Positions 42,399-50,649 of a stretch of DNA of 64,000 bases are shown piece by piece (the stretch's first letter is position 1; every line of letters begins with the position of its first letter). Under the pieces are notes generated by a model. That model worked only from the letters and a program-made list of their open reading frames with translations. It did no database searches and was not told the DNA's origin. A program made the translations under genes and the position numbers. Source of the stretch: an uncultured Lachnospiraceae bacterium (GTDB lineage: Bacteria > Bacillota > Clostridia > Lachnospirales > Lachnospiraceae); assembly GCA_944381635.1 (NCBI GenBank), contig CALWLY010000012.1:27121-91120 (forward strand), written 5' to 3'.

Positions 42399-45300
42399 AT
42401 GGAATTATCCAATTATCCGCGGCCGGAAAAGACGCGGCATTATGAAATTGAAGCTATTGAAATCCCTATTGTTTACAACAAATACGGAGATTATGACCCT
42501 GACGGGCTTTTGTATGTACTGAAAAAAGATGCGGACCGTATCAGGGAAGGAGCGCTGCGCTGTTTTTCGCAGGATATTCCCCAGCCTTATGAAGAAGTGA
42601 AGCCTCTGGTAATACGGGCAAATGCAGGTGAGAAGGTAGTGATAGAATTTTCTCATTCCCAGGACCGTGCGCTTTCCATTCATGTTCTGGGAATGAAGTA
42701 TGAGGTACAGACTTCTGACGGGGCTTTTGTGGGATTCAACAGAAATACTACCACTTACAACCGAATCACCTATACCTGGTATGCGGACAGAGAAGGGGTT
42801 TATCTGTTCCATGATATGGGAGATACAAGAAGCGGCGAGGAGGGGACCAACATTCACGGACTTTTTGGGGCCATTATCGTGGAAGCACCCCAGTCCACAT
42901 GGCTGGATCCGTCCACCGGAGAAGAGATGGAAAGCGGTCTTTTTGCAGACATTTATATGCCGGGCAGACCGGCTTTTCGGGAATACGCTGTATTTTTTCA
43001 CGACGAACTTGAAATCCTGGATAAAGACGGAAATCCGCCTTTGGATCCGCACACCGGTCTTCCTTCAGCCACGACAGGAATCAGCTATCGGTCAGAGCCT
43101 ATGCGCAATCGGAGACCTTTGACGAATGATCATGCGGACAGCGGTGAAGACATTTCCATGAGCTCCTGGGTTTACGGAGATCCTGCGCCGCCTATCCTGC
43201 GCGCTTATGTGGGAGATCCTGCAAAAATTCGGCTGATCCACGGCGGAATCAAAGAGACTCATGTGTTTCACCTGCACAACCATCAATGGCGTCTGGAGGC
43301 GGAGAATCCGGTGTCAACGATTCTGGATTCCATCACTTTAAGTCCTCAGGAATGCTATACCCTGGATATTCTGTATGGTGCGGGGAGCAGAACCGGAACG
43401 ATTGGGGATGTGATTTTTCATTGTCACCTGTATCCTCACTTTCATGAGGGAATGTGGACTTTGTGGAGAATTCATGACCGGCTGGAAGATGGGAGCGGCA
43501 GTCTTCCGGATGGCACGCCGATTCCTCCTTTGCTTCCTTTAAAAGACAGGATTCCTCCTCTGCCCAAAGAGGAAAACCATCCCGGTTATCCTGATTTTAT
43601 AAACGGTGTTTTTGGAGAACGCCCTTTACAGCCGCCGCTTGGTGTTTTGCGTCCCGACGGTAGCAGCAAAATAGACCCTACGGAATTGGAGCGGGATAAT
43701 TTTACGGAAAACTTTGCCCCCGGGGCGCTTTATTCCGAAACCTGTCCTTGTCTGGCAGATGAAAAGAACACTTGCTGCACCCAGCCGGAAGAGAAGATTA
43801 AGGTATTTGAGATTGCTCTGGTGCAGGCCAAAATAACCTATAACAGTTACGGCTGGAACGATCCTCAGGGACGTTTTTTTGTCCTGAAGGAAGATTTGGA
43901 ATTTCATGGCGGCCTGGATTCCTATATTCGGAAAGTGGAGGAGCAGAAGATTCGCGTGGAGCCGTTGGTGATCCGGGCCAATGCCGGAGACTGTATTGAA
44001 ATACGCTTTACCAACCTGCTTCCCGACCGTCTGGAAGGAAGTCCTTTTCAGATGGAAACGATTACGGATATCGCCGGTTATCACATCCATCTGGTCAAGT
44101 TTGACACGATTGTCTCCGATGGAGCTGCAAACGGCTGGAACAACATCGCCGGCGCGGGGAAATATGAAACACTGATCGAACGATTTTTTGCAGACACAGA
44201 ACTGCGCACGGTCTTTTTCCACGATCATCTGTTTGCCAATTCCCACCAGATGCATGGCGTATTCGGAGCCCTTATCGTCGAGGAAGCCGGAGCTACCTTC
44301 CACAGTATTCGAAGCGGCAGACAGCTGCGGCGAGGCACTCAGGCTGTAATACGGCGCAGAGATGGCACTTATTTCCGGGAATTTGCTCTGTTCGTCCACG
44401 ATTTTGCTTTTCTTTTTGATCGGGAAGGAAATGCGCTCAATCCTCCGGCTGTCCCCGGTTCTCACGATGACCCCGGTGTAATGGGCATTAATTATCGCTG
44501 CGAACCTATGCGGGAACGGCTGAAAAATAAGGAAGATCCGGCCTATATTTTCAGCTCCTTTGTCCATGGGGATCCGGCTACGCCGATTCTTGAAACCTAT
44601 CCGGGTGATGAAATTGTCATTCGTCTTTTGGACGGAGCCCATGAGGAGCAGCATGCGTTTAATCTGACGGGTCTCTCCTGGCAAAGGGAAATTGCGGATC
44701 CTCATTCTCCAACGGTGGCAGCTCAGACAATCGGAATTTCCGAAGCCTTTAATATCAGGATTACGCAAAAATATGGCCCCGGCGATTATCTTTACTACTT
44801 TGGAGGAATCGATGACGCCTGGCTTGGGCTTTGGGGCATTTTAAGGTCGCACGCCCATCCGGTCAGACATTTGAAGCCTTTGTGTAAAGGAAAAGACAAT
44901 ATTTTGCCGCTTCCTCCCTGTCCCGGAAAGGATGCGGTGATTCGAAAATATGAGATTGCTGCAATACAGAGCAACATCCCCTATAACTCCTATGGGGATC
45001 ATGATCCGGATGGACTGCTGTTTGTTCCGCTGAAAGACGCAGAACGCGCCCGCTGCGAAGACTATCAGCCCAAACCTCTGATTCTCAGAGCAAACGCGGG
45101 AGAGTGGATCGAGGTCACCCTGCACAATCTTTTCAATCCGGCTCATCCGGTGGAATATTTTGATTATCCTTCGGTACCGCTGGACCTTCCTCATAAACCG
45201 TCCATGAGAGTTTCCATAAATCCTCAGTTTTTGCACTACGATCCTGTCAATGACTCCGGAATCAACGTAGGATACAACAACCGGGAACAGACGGTAGGTG

Positions 45301-46088
45301 TGGGAGAAAGCAAAAAATATCTGTGGTATGCGGATCGGGAATATGGTTCCTGTATTCTGCAGTCCTTTGGCGATATGAGAAATCACCGGTATCATGGATT
45401 GTTCGGAGCCATTGTCATTGAACCGGCGGGAGCACGGTGGCATCGCAACTTTTCGCTGGCCAAAGCGGTTTATGACGAGGAAGTGGTTATCACGGCTCCC
45501 GGTATGGAAAGCTTCAGGGAATGTGTATTGTTGATACAAAACGGTATCCGGATGCTGGATTCGGATGGAAATCTGATCAAAACGATAGTGGAGGAGGACG
45601 GAGAGGGCATTGACAAAGAAGATACCGGAGAAAAAGGCTATAACTATCGTTCGGAACGCTTTGCCAACAGGCTGAAATACGATAATAAAATTTCCCGGAT
45701 TTTCAGCAGCCGTTTTCACGGAGATCCGGCAACACCGCTGTTTCAGGCATATACGGGAGAACGTGTTGTTTTCCGCACCATGATGCCGGCGGATAAGTCC
45801 CGTAATACCGGCTTTACCATTCACGGTCACAAATGGAAGGAACAGCCTCGGGATCCGTTTTCCAGAGTAATTCCTCTGCAGGGCGGCATCAGCATCGGAA
45901 ATACCTTTGACATGGAAATGGAAAACGGCGCTTCCTGTCCCGGCGATTATCTGTATCGCTCCGGCAGCCTGAAGTGGGATGTGGAATCCGGCATGTGGGG
46001 AATTTTCCGTGTGATGAAGCAGGGAATCGGATGCAAATGCAAAAATACCTGTTACAAAATATGGAAATGCGTGTGCAGAACCGGATGA
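42399..46088 (+). CDS. Giant MnxG-like multicopper oxidase
   Basis: A 1229-residue protein of three tandem cupredoxin units starting near residues 14, 468 and 848. Each begins with a variant of YEIEAIEIPIVYNKYG / FEIALVQAKITYNSYG / YEIAAIQSNIPYNSYG. Unit 1 carries HVFHLHNH (from 288) and HCHLYPHFHEGM (from 341), the L3 and L4 copper motifs. Unit 2 carries HIH (562) and HDH (608), the L1/L2 motifs. So one trinuclear centre plus type 1 copper can be assembled between units 1 and 2. Unit 3 is degenerate. The Cys-rich tail contains CKCKNTCYKIWKC. No signal peptide. Size and layout match Bacillus MnxG, a spore-surface Mn(II) oxidase. The ribosome binding site is GGAGGG. Confidence 0.87.
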   Translation: MELSNYPRPEKTRHYEIEAIEIPIVYNKYGDYDPDGLLYVLKKDADRIREGALRCFSQDIPQPYEEVKPLVIRANAGEKVVIEFSHSQDRALSIHVLGMKYEVQTSDGAFVGFNRNTTTYNRITYTWYADREGVYLFHDMGDTRSGEEGTNIHGLFGAIIVEAPQSTWLDPSTGEEMESGLFADIYMPGRPAFREYAVFFHDELEILDKDGNPPLDPHTGLPSATTGISYRSEPMRNRRPLTNDHADSGEDISMSSWVYGDPAPPILRAYVGDPAKIRLIHGGIKETHVFHLHNHQWRLEAENPVSTILDSITLSPQECYTLDILYGAGSRTGTIGDVIFHCHLYPHFHEGMWTLWRIHDRLEDGSGSLPDGTPIPPLLPLKDRIPPLPKEENHPGYPDFINGVFGERPLQPPLGVLRPDGSSKIDPTELERDNFTENFAPGALYSETCPCLADEKNTCCTQPEEKIKVFEIALVQAKITYNSYGWNDPQGRFFVLKEDLEFHGGLDSYIRKVEEQKIRVEPLVIRANAGDCIEIRFTNLLPDRLEGSPFQMETITDIAGYHIHLVKFDTIVSDGAANGWNNIAGAGKYETLIERFFADTELRTVFFHDHLFANSHQMHGVFGALIVEEAGATFHSIRSGRQLRRGTQAVIRRRDGTYFREFALFVHDFAFLFDREGNALNPPAVPGSHDDPGVMGINYRCEPMRERLKNKEDPAYIFSSFVHGDPATPILETYPGDEIVIRLLDGAHEEQHAFNLTGLSWQREIADPHSPTVAAQTIGISEAFNIRITQKYGPGDYLYYFGGIDDAWLGLWGILRSHAHPVRHLKPLCKGKDNILPLPPCPGKDAVIRKYEIAAIQSNIPYNSYGDHDPDGLLFVPLKDAERARCEDYQPKPLILRANAGEWIEVTLHNLFNPAHPVEYFDYPSVPLDLPHKPSMRVSINPQFLHYDPVNDSGINVGYNNREQTVGVGESKKYLWYADREYGSCILQSFGDMRNHRYHGLFGAIVIEPAGARWHRNFSLAKAVYDEEVVITAPGMESFRECVLLIQNGIRMLDSDGNLIKTIVEEDGEGIDKEDTGEKGYNYRSERFANRLKYDNKISRIFSSRFHGDPATPLFQAYTGERVVFRTMMPADKSRNTGFTIHGHKWKEQPRDPFSRVIPLQGGISIGNTFDMEMENGASCPGDYLYRSGSLKWDVESGMWGIFRVMKQGIGCKCKNTCYKIWKCVCRTG

Positions 46089-46179
46089 TCTTCTGCAAAT
46101 TTTAAAATTATATGGTTTGACGGGAAAGAAAATGTTTCCTGAACTATTACCGGCATAAACCTTCGGATAAGGCGTTGAG

Positions 46180-46224
46180 GCGACCTCCAAAAGTCAGAAC
46201 AAAAGTCTGACGATTGGAGGTCGC
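46180..46224 (+). terminator. Terminator of the multicopper oxidase operon
   Basis: GCGACCTCCA (from 46180) pairs with TGGAGGTCGC (46215-46224), with an inner GTCAGA/TCTGAC stem, followed by TGCATTTTATAA. Confidence 0.7.
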
Positions 46225-46301
46225 TGCATTTTATAATATCCGAGAGCAAAATTCTATGGCAGGCGGATGAGAAGAAAGATATATACCCGATACCAAAACT
46301 G

Positions 46302-46310
46302 TGCTATACT
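46302..46310 (+). promoter_or_regulatory. Extended -10 promoter
   Basis: TGCTATACT (TGnTATACT) lies 68 bp before the acetyltransferase start. No convincing -35. Confidence 0.4.
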
Positions 46311-46377
46311 TCTTTCAAAGGCTGAGGAAAATATGAGAAACCTCACCCCGATAAAAGGATGCTAAGGAGATGATGTA

Positions 46378-46965
46378 ATGACAGAAAAAGAAAAATCATA
46401 TGTAGGTATATTGTATCAGCCTGGCGATGCGGAGCTTGCAGCGGACCGTGACGTTACCGTAAAGAAATTGTATGAATACAACAATATGTATCCGTTAGAC
46501 AGAGAAAAACGTCAGGAGGCAATTCGCAGTCTATTGGGAAAAGTGGGAGATAACTGCACGGTAGAGCAGCCGCTTTTTTGTACCTATGGCTACAACACAA
46601 CATTGGGAGATAACTGTTTTATCAATGTAAACTGTAAGCTTATGGACAGCGGAAAAATCACAATCGGAAACAACGTATTCATTGCGCCAAATGTTTGTCT
46701 TGTGACAGAGGAGCATGCCATGGACGTACCGCAGCGTCTGGCCGGTTTGGAATATACCCATCCGGTGAATATTGGCGACAATGTGTGGATCTGCACGGGT
46801 GTTATTGTTCTTCCCGGTGTGACAATCGGTGAAAACAGCGTTATCGGAGCAGGCAGTGTGGTTACCAAGGATATTCCGCCAAACAGTTTGGCAGTAGGAA
46901 ACCCGTGCAAGGTAATTCGTACGCTGGAACAGAACGAAAGAATAGAAATGGAACATAACAATTAA
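46378..46965 (+). CDS. Sugar O-acetyltransferase (maltose/galactoside type)
   Basis: A 195-residue hexapeptide acyltransferase of the MAT/GAT group that transfers acetyl from acetyl-CoA to a sugar hydroxyl. The N-terminal Mac domain (about 10-65) includes LYEYNNMYPLDREKRQEAI. The beta-helix shows TTLGDNCFINVNCKLMDSG and a catalytic-His loop TEEHAMDVPQRLAG. The C-terminal end is GAGSVVTKDIPPNSLAVGNP. AAGGAGATGA precedes ATG 46378. It leads a three-gene run with a flavin reductase 25 bp downstream. The natural acceptor is unknown; such enzymes are usually thought to detoxify non-metabolised sugars. Confidence 0.93.
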   Translation: MTEKEKSYVGILYQPGDAELAADRDVTVKKLYEYNNMYPLDREKRQEAIRSLLGKVGDNCTVEQPLFCTYGYNTTLGDNCFINVNCKLMDSGKITIGNNVFIAPNVCLVTEEHAMDVPQRLAGLEYTHPVNIGDNVWICTGVIVLPGVTIGENSVIGAGSVVTKDIPPNSLAVGNPCKVIRTLEQNERIEMEHNN

Positions 46966-46990
46966 ATTTATCAGATAATGGAGGTATATT

Positions 46991-47551
46991 ATGAGAAAAA
47001 ATTTCGGCGCAAAACCTTTTATGTATCCTCAGCCGGTTCTGATCATTGCATCTTATGGGGAAGACGGAACGCCTGATGCCATGAATGCGGCATGGGGAAG
47101 CATTTGTGATATGAACCAGATTTCCATGTATTTGAGTGCAGGACATAAGACTGTGAAAAATATCTTAAAGCGAGGCGCATTTACGGTAAGTATGGCGGAT
47201 GCTGCCCACGTTGTGGAAGCGGATTATGTAGGAATCGTATCTGCAAATCAGGTGCCGGACAAACTTGAAAAAGCAGGATTTCATACCACAAAGAGTGAAT
47301 TTGTGGATGCGCCGTTAATTGATGAACTTCCCTTAGCGCTGGAATGTCGGCTTGTAAGCTTTGATGAGGAGTCAGAGCGCATGGTTGGCGAAATTGTGAA
47401 CGTGAGCGCGGATGAGAAGATTCTTGATGAGAATGGTAAAATTGATCCTTCTAAATTAAACCCTATTACCTTTGATGCAGCCAACAATGCCTATTTGGTT
47501 TTAGGGGAAAAAGTGGGCAATGCGTTCAAAGATGGAAATAAATTAAAATGA
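46991..47551 (+). CDS. Flavin reductase family protein (flavoredoxin-like)
   Basis: A 186-residue FMN-binding split-barrel protein. Recognisable parts are PQPVLIIASYGEDGTPDAMN at the N-terminus, FMN-contacting MNAAWGSICDM, and HKTVKNILKRGAFTVSMAD. It probably reduces or carries flavin in the cytoplasm; the partner is unknown. TGGAGG is placed normally before ATG 46991. Its last codon overlaps the next gene's start by 4 nt (ATGA), so it is translationally coupled to the GNAT fusion. Confidence 0.88.
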   Translation: MRKNFGAKPFMYPQPVLIIASYGEDGTPDAMNAAWGSICDMNQISMYLSAGHKTVKNILKRGAFTVSMADAAHVVEADYVGIVSANQVPDKLEKAGFHTTKSEFVDAPLIDELPLALECRLVSFDEESERMVGEIVNVSADEKILDENGKIDPSKLNPITFDAANNAYLVLGEKVGNAFKDGNKLK

Positions 47552-48687
47552 GACAGAATATTCGTCTGGTACGCGTTGAAGACGCGCAGGATTTGCTGAA
47601 CATATACGGACAATACATAGATACTCCCATTACCTTCGAATATGTATTTCCCACAAAAGAAGAATTTGAAAAAAGAATCCGAAATATTTCAGCAGAATAT
47701 CCCTATCTGGTATACGAGGAAGAGGGGAAAATACGGGGGTATGCCTATGCTCACAGATGCCAGGAGAGAGCTGCTTACGGGTGGAATGCGGAACTGTCCG
47801 TGTATCTGGACAGAAGAACTGCGGGAAAAGGAATCGGTAAGAAGTTGTACACAAAGCTGCTTCAGATTTTGGAAATGCAGAATGTGAAGACGGCGTATGG
47901 CTGTGTCACCGTTCCTAATCCGGCAAGCGAAAATCTTCACATTTCCATGGGATTTCGAAAAATAGGAACCTATCATAATGCAGGATTCAAAGATGGGGCA
48001 TGGAGAGATGTGACTTGGTTTGAATTGCCAGGGGAGTATGAATGTCCGCCTAAGCCCTGGAAAAGCATTTCACAGATCGAGAAGGAAAGAATACAGGAAA
48101 TCATGGAAGAAGAGGAAGAGACAACGCTGGAATATGTCAATCTTCCCTTAAAGAGAGTTGGAAAATGCCGGGAACTGAAAGAAAAAATAGATGCCGTTTT
48201 AAAAGAAGAAGGTAAGACGTTTGAAAATCTTCCTCAAACTCGAACCCTTCGTCAGTTAAAAGAACTTTTTCCAGGAGAGGGTGTATCCCGGCAAGGATTT
48301 GCCCGAATAGAAGAGCTGATGAATCGGGAAGACATGGAAAATCCTTTCCCCATAACGGAATATTATACGTATCTGAAAAAAACGGTCTGGAGTTTTTCTG
48401 CCCTGGATGTTTCCTATTATAAAATATGGATTTATCTGGGAGATGAGGCAGTATTCTGGGTAAGATCGGTGGAAAAGCGAAAGGAAAACGGAGAGAGTTT
48501 TCTTTTGTTTTGGCTGGGAGATGATGACGGAGAGCAAAAAATGCAAAGGGAAAACCTTTGGTTTGCAGAAAATATCCGGACGGGAGAAGAGAAAGGGAAA
48601 AGTTATTTGAAAATGCAGACAGGGGAAAAGCGGATCCAGGAAATTATGAAGGAAATCCATTTGACCGGAAAGCTGGTTTTATCGTGA
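47548..48687 (+). CDS. GNAT acetyltransferase fused to an uncharacterised C-terminal domain
   Basis: A 379-residue protein. Residues ~1-170 form a GNAT of the phosphinothricin N-acetyltransferase type (DTPITFEYVFPTKEEFEKRI, acetyl-CoA loop DRRTAGKGIGKKLY, then NPASENLHISMGFRKIGTYH). Residues ~190-379 have no family I recognise. They begin with a charged helix, include FENLPQTRTLRQLKELFPGE, and then an alternating hydrophobic region (YYKIWIYLGDEAVFWVRSVE, SFLLFWLGDDDGE). The gene is coupled by ATGA overlap to the flavin reductase. The known relatives acetylate amines such as phosphinothricin or methionine sulfoximine; the acceptor here is unknown. Confidence 0.8.
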   Translation: MRQNIRLVRVEDAQDLLNIYGQYIDTPITFEYVFPTKEEFEKRIRNISAEYPYLVYEEEGKIRGYAYAHRCQERAAYGWNAELSVYLDRRTAGKGIGKKLYTKLLQILEMQNVKTAYGCVTVPNPASENLHISMGFRKIGTYHNAGFKDGAWRDVTWFELPGEYECPPKPWKSISQIEKERIQEIMEEEEETTLEYVNLPLKRVGKCRELKEKIDAVLKEEGKTFENLPQTRTLRQLKELFPGEGVSRQGFARIEELMNREDMENPFPITEYYTYLKKTVWSFSALDVSYYKIWIYLGDEAVFWVRSVEKRKENGESFLLFWLGDDDGEQKMQRENLWFAENIRTGEEKGKSYLKMQTGEKRIQEIMKEIHLTGKLVLS

Positions 48688-48718
48688 AAATTTTCTGTCC
48701 ACAGACACAGGAAAGGTG

Positions 48719-48724
48719 TATAAT
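48719..48724 (+). promoter_or_regulatory. -10 box of the NifX-like gene
   Basis: TATAAT at 48719-48724, preceded by TCTGT-CC-ACAGA (48694-48705), a small palindrome in the -35 region, 70 bp before the start codon. Confidence 0.4.
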
Positions 48725-48793
48725 AACAAAAGCGGGCAAGCCGTTATAGGTATTTGTTTTTGTAAAAATAGAAAGAGAAAGGGAGAAATCACA

Positions 48794-49213
48794 ATGAAAG
48801 TAGCAGTTACTTATCAGAATGGAGAGATCTTTCAGCACTTCGGACACACAGAACAATTTAAAATATACACGGTGGAAGATGGAAAGGTAACTTCAGAAGA
48901 AATCTGCTCAGCAGATGGATTCGGACATGGCGCTCTGGCAGGATTCCTTAAAGATCTGGGTGTGGATACACTTATTTGCGACGGAATCGGCGGCGGTGCC
49001 AGAAATGCTTTAGGAGAGGCCGGAATAGAAATTTACCCTGGCGTAACAGGAAATGCGGATGAAAAAGTGAAGGAATTCCTGGAAGGAAAACTGGCTTATA
49101 ATCCGGATATTGTATGTGCTCATCATGAACACGAACATTCTTGCAAGGATCATGGAGATTCCTGCGGCAGTCATGAACACAGTTGTTCTTCCGGTCACGG
49201 AAGCTGCCATTAA
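48794..49213 (+). CDS. NifX/NifB-type dinitrogenase Fe-Mo cofactor domain protein with His/Cys-rich tail
   Basis: A 139-residue small cluster-binding protein. The Nitro_FeMo-Co domain (residues ~1-105) shows MKVAVTYQNGEIFQHFGHTE and the core FLKDLGVDTLICDGIGGGAR. The last 25 residues are unusually rich in His and Cys (EHEHSCKDHGDSCGSHEHSC and on), a likely metal-binding tail. No nitrogenase genes are seen, so it is one of the general iron-sulfur relatives rather than a nitrogen-fixation factor. ATG 48794 is chosen for GGGAG 9 nt upstream. It is 38 bp before the Mrp-type ATPase gene; the pairing is typical. Confidence 0.87.
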   Translation: MKVAVTYQNGEIFQHFGHTEQFKIYTVEDGKVTSEEICSADGFGHGALAGFLKDLGVDTLICDGIGGGARNALGEAGIEIYPGVTGNADEKVKEFLEGKLAYNPDIVCAHHEHEHSCKDHGDSCGSHEHSCSSGHGSCH

Positions 49214-49251
49214 AATGCCGGAAAAGAAAAACAGACAGAAAGGGTAAAAAA

Positions 49252-50091
49252 ATGGCAAAGGAATGCAATAATTCAGAATGTACAAAAGAAAGCTGTGAAG
49301 GATGTCCCAGCAGTTCGAAAAAGCCGGATTTTCATGTAGATTTAAACGGTGAATCCAGAATCCGTCATGTGATCGGCATTGTAAGCGGTAAAGGAGGGGT
49401 TGGCAAGTCCTTTGTGACAGCATCCCTGGCAAACCAGATGGCGATGATGGGATACCGGACAGGTATCATGGATGCGGATATTACCGGTCCTTCCATTCCC
49501 AAAATGTATGGCTTGCAGACAGGCGTTATGGCAAGCAACAGCGGTATGTATCCCAAGGAGGCTTCAAACGGTGTGAAGATTATGTCCATCAATATCATAC
49601 TGCCGGATGAAGAAGAACCGGTTATATGCCGTGGCCCCGTTCTTGCCAATATGGTTACACAATTCTGGACGGATACCATCTGGGGAGATCTGGACTATCT
49701 TTTCGTGGATATGCCTCCCGGAACAGGTGACGTGCCGCTGACGGTTTTTCAGTCTTTGGATGTGGAAGGAATCCTTATTGTTTCTTCTCCGCAGGACCTT
49801 GTCCGCATGATTGTTGCCAAAGCATACAAAATGGCTGAAAAAATGGATATTCCGGTACTTGGAGTCGTAGAAAATTACAGCTATATACAGTGTCCTGACT
49901 GCGGCAAAAAAATCTCTGTGTTCGGGGAAAGCCACATCGACGAGATTGCAGCGGAACTGGGAACAAAGGTGCTGGGAAAAATGCCTATCCGCACCGATTA
50001 TGCCGAGACAGCCGATAAAGGTGAATTTGCATCGGTAATCAACGAATATCTGGATGAAGCTGTGGTTGAACTTGTCAAATTATCAAAATAA
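49252..50091 (+). CDS. Mrp/NBP35-family iron-sulfur carrier ATPase
   Basis: A 279-residue P-loop NTPase that binds and delivers a 4Fe-4S cluster. The N-terminus has four cysteines (CNNSECTKESCEGC). The deviant Walker A is SGKGGVGKSFV near residue 45, with DADITGPSIP as the partner motif. VDMPPGTGDVPLTV is the Walker B-like segment. The C-terminal CPDCGKK is the CxxC that holds the bridging cluster. ATG 49252 is preferred over an in-frame start in the preceding gene. It sits 38 bp after the NifX-like gene and is likely co-transcribed. Confidence 0.93.
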   Translation: MAKECNNSECTKESCEGCPSSSKKPDFHVDLNGESRIRHVIGIVSGKGGVGKSFVTASLANQMAMMGYRTGIMDADITGPSIPKMYGLQTGVMASNSGMYPKEASNGVKIMSINIILPDEEEPVICRGPVLANMVTQFWTDTIWGDLDYLFVDMPPGTGDVPLTVFQSLDVEGILIVSSPQDLVRMIVAKAYKMAEKMDIPVLGVVENYSYIQCPDCGKKISVFGESHIDEIAAELGTKVLGKMPIRTDYAETADKGEFASVINEYLDEAVVELVKLSK

Positions 50092-50198
50092 AGTCTGTAA
50101 GGCTGCTTTTGATGAAAATGGGACTTTAAAAGTCGCCATTCATTAAATCCTCAAGTGTGATACCATTTAAGTGTGATCTCATAAAAAAATCGTGAAAC

Positions 50199-50243
50199 AA
50201 TGCATCATATTTCTGCCGGAGCGGAAGTGTGATGCATTTTTTG
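50199..50243 (+). terminator. Terminator after the Mrp gene
   Basis: AATGCATCA (50199-50207) pairs with TGATGCATT (50230-50238), with an inner TTCTGC-CGGA-GCGGAA hairpin, then TTTTT. Confidence 0.8.
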
Positions 50244-50300
50244 ATTCTCTTACAGGTTTTTTCAACGGGCTGCAGACTTCTTGTTCATGAAAAAATTTAG

Positions 50301-50340
50301 CGTCGGTGTACGGGGCGTATTGTCCCCCTTACACTGGCGT
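50301..50340. repeat. Dispersed palindromic element, family 2, copy 2
   Basis: CGTCGGTGTACGGGG pairs with CCCCCTTACACTGGCG in an imperfect stem around GCGTATTGT. The left arm matches, in reverse complement, the right arm of the element at 13158-13173 (15 of 16 bases). Confidence 0.55.
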
Positions 50341-50483
50341 TATGTTTTCATTATAACTGCAGAGCATTTGCTTTTCGCAGGTTATAAAAATACAGAACAA
50401 AAAAATAGTCTGAAAATATATTTGAATATAAGGAAATAATATCTACAATATGGTAAAAATTGGAAAAAATTCTGAAATATAAG

Positions 50484-50513
50484 TTGACGAAATTAGGAAA
50501 TCTATGTTTAGAT
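50484..50513 (+). promoter_or_regulatory. Candidate promoter of the PTS gene
   Basis: TTGACG (50484-50489) and a TG-preceded TTAGAT (50508-50513) at 18 bp. The ~135-nt leader ends in AAAGGAG before ATG 50650. No ribonucleic antiterminator hairpin was recognised with confidence. Confidence 0.4.
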
Positions 50514-50649
50514 TAAATTATAAAAATGAAAGTTTTATAAAGAAGATCGTGAATACACAAGAGGGGAGAAAGGAGGAAATACGTCAGCTCATAGGACAAG
50601 AAGAAACATTGGGAAAACGTAAAAATTTCAGAAAAGAAAGGAGTGCTTT

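Noticed and set aside
43626..46190. Long reverse-strand frames (380 and 449 codons) opposite the multicopper oxidase gene.
   Set aside because: They lie fully opposite a gene with clear copper motifs and are basic, low-information translations, typical shadow frames.
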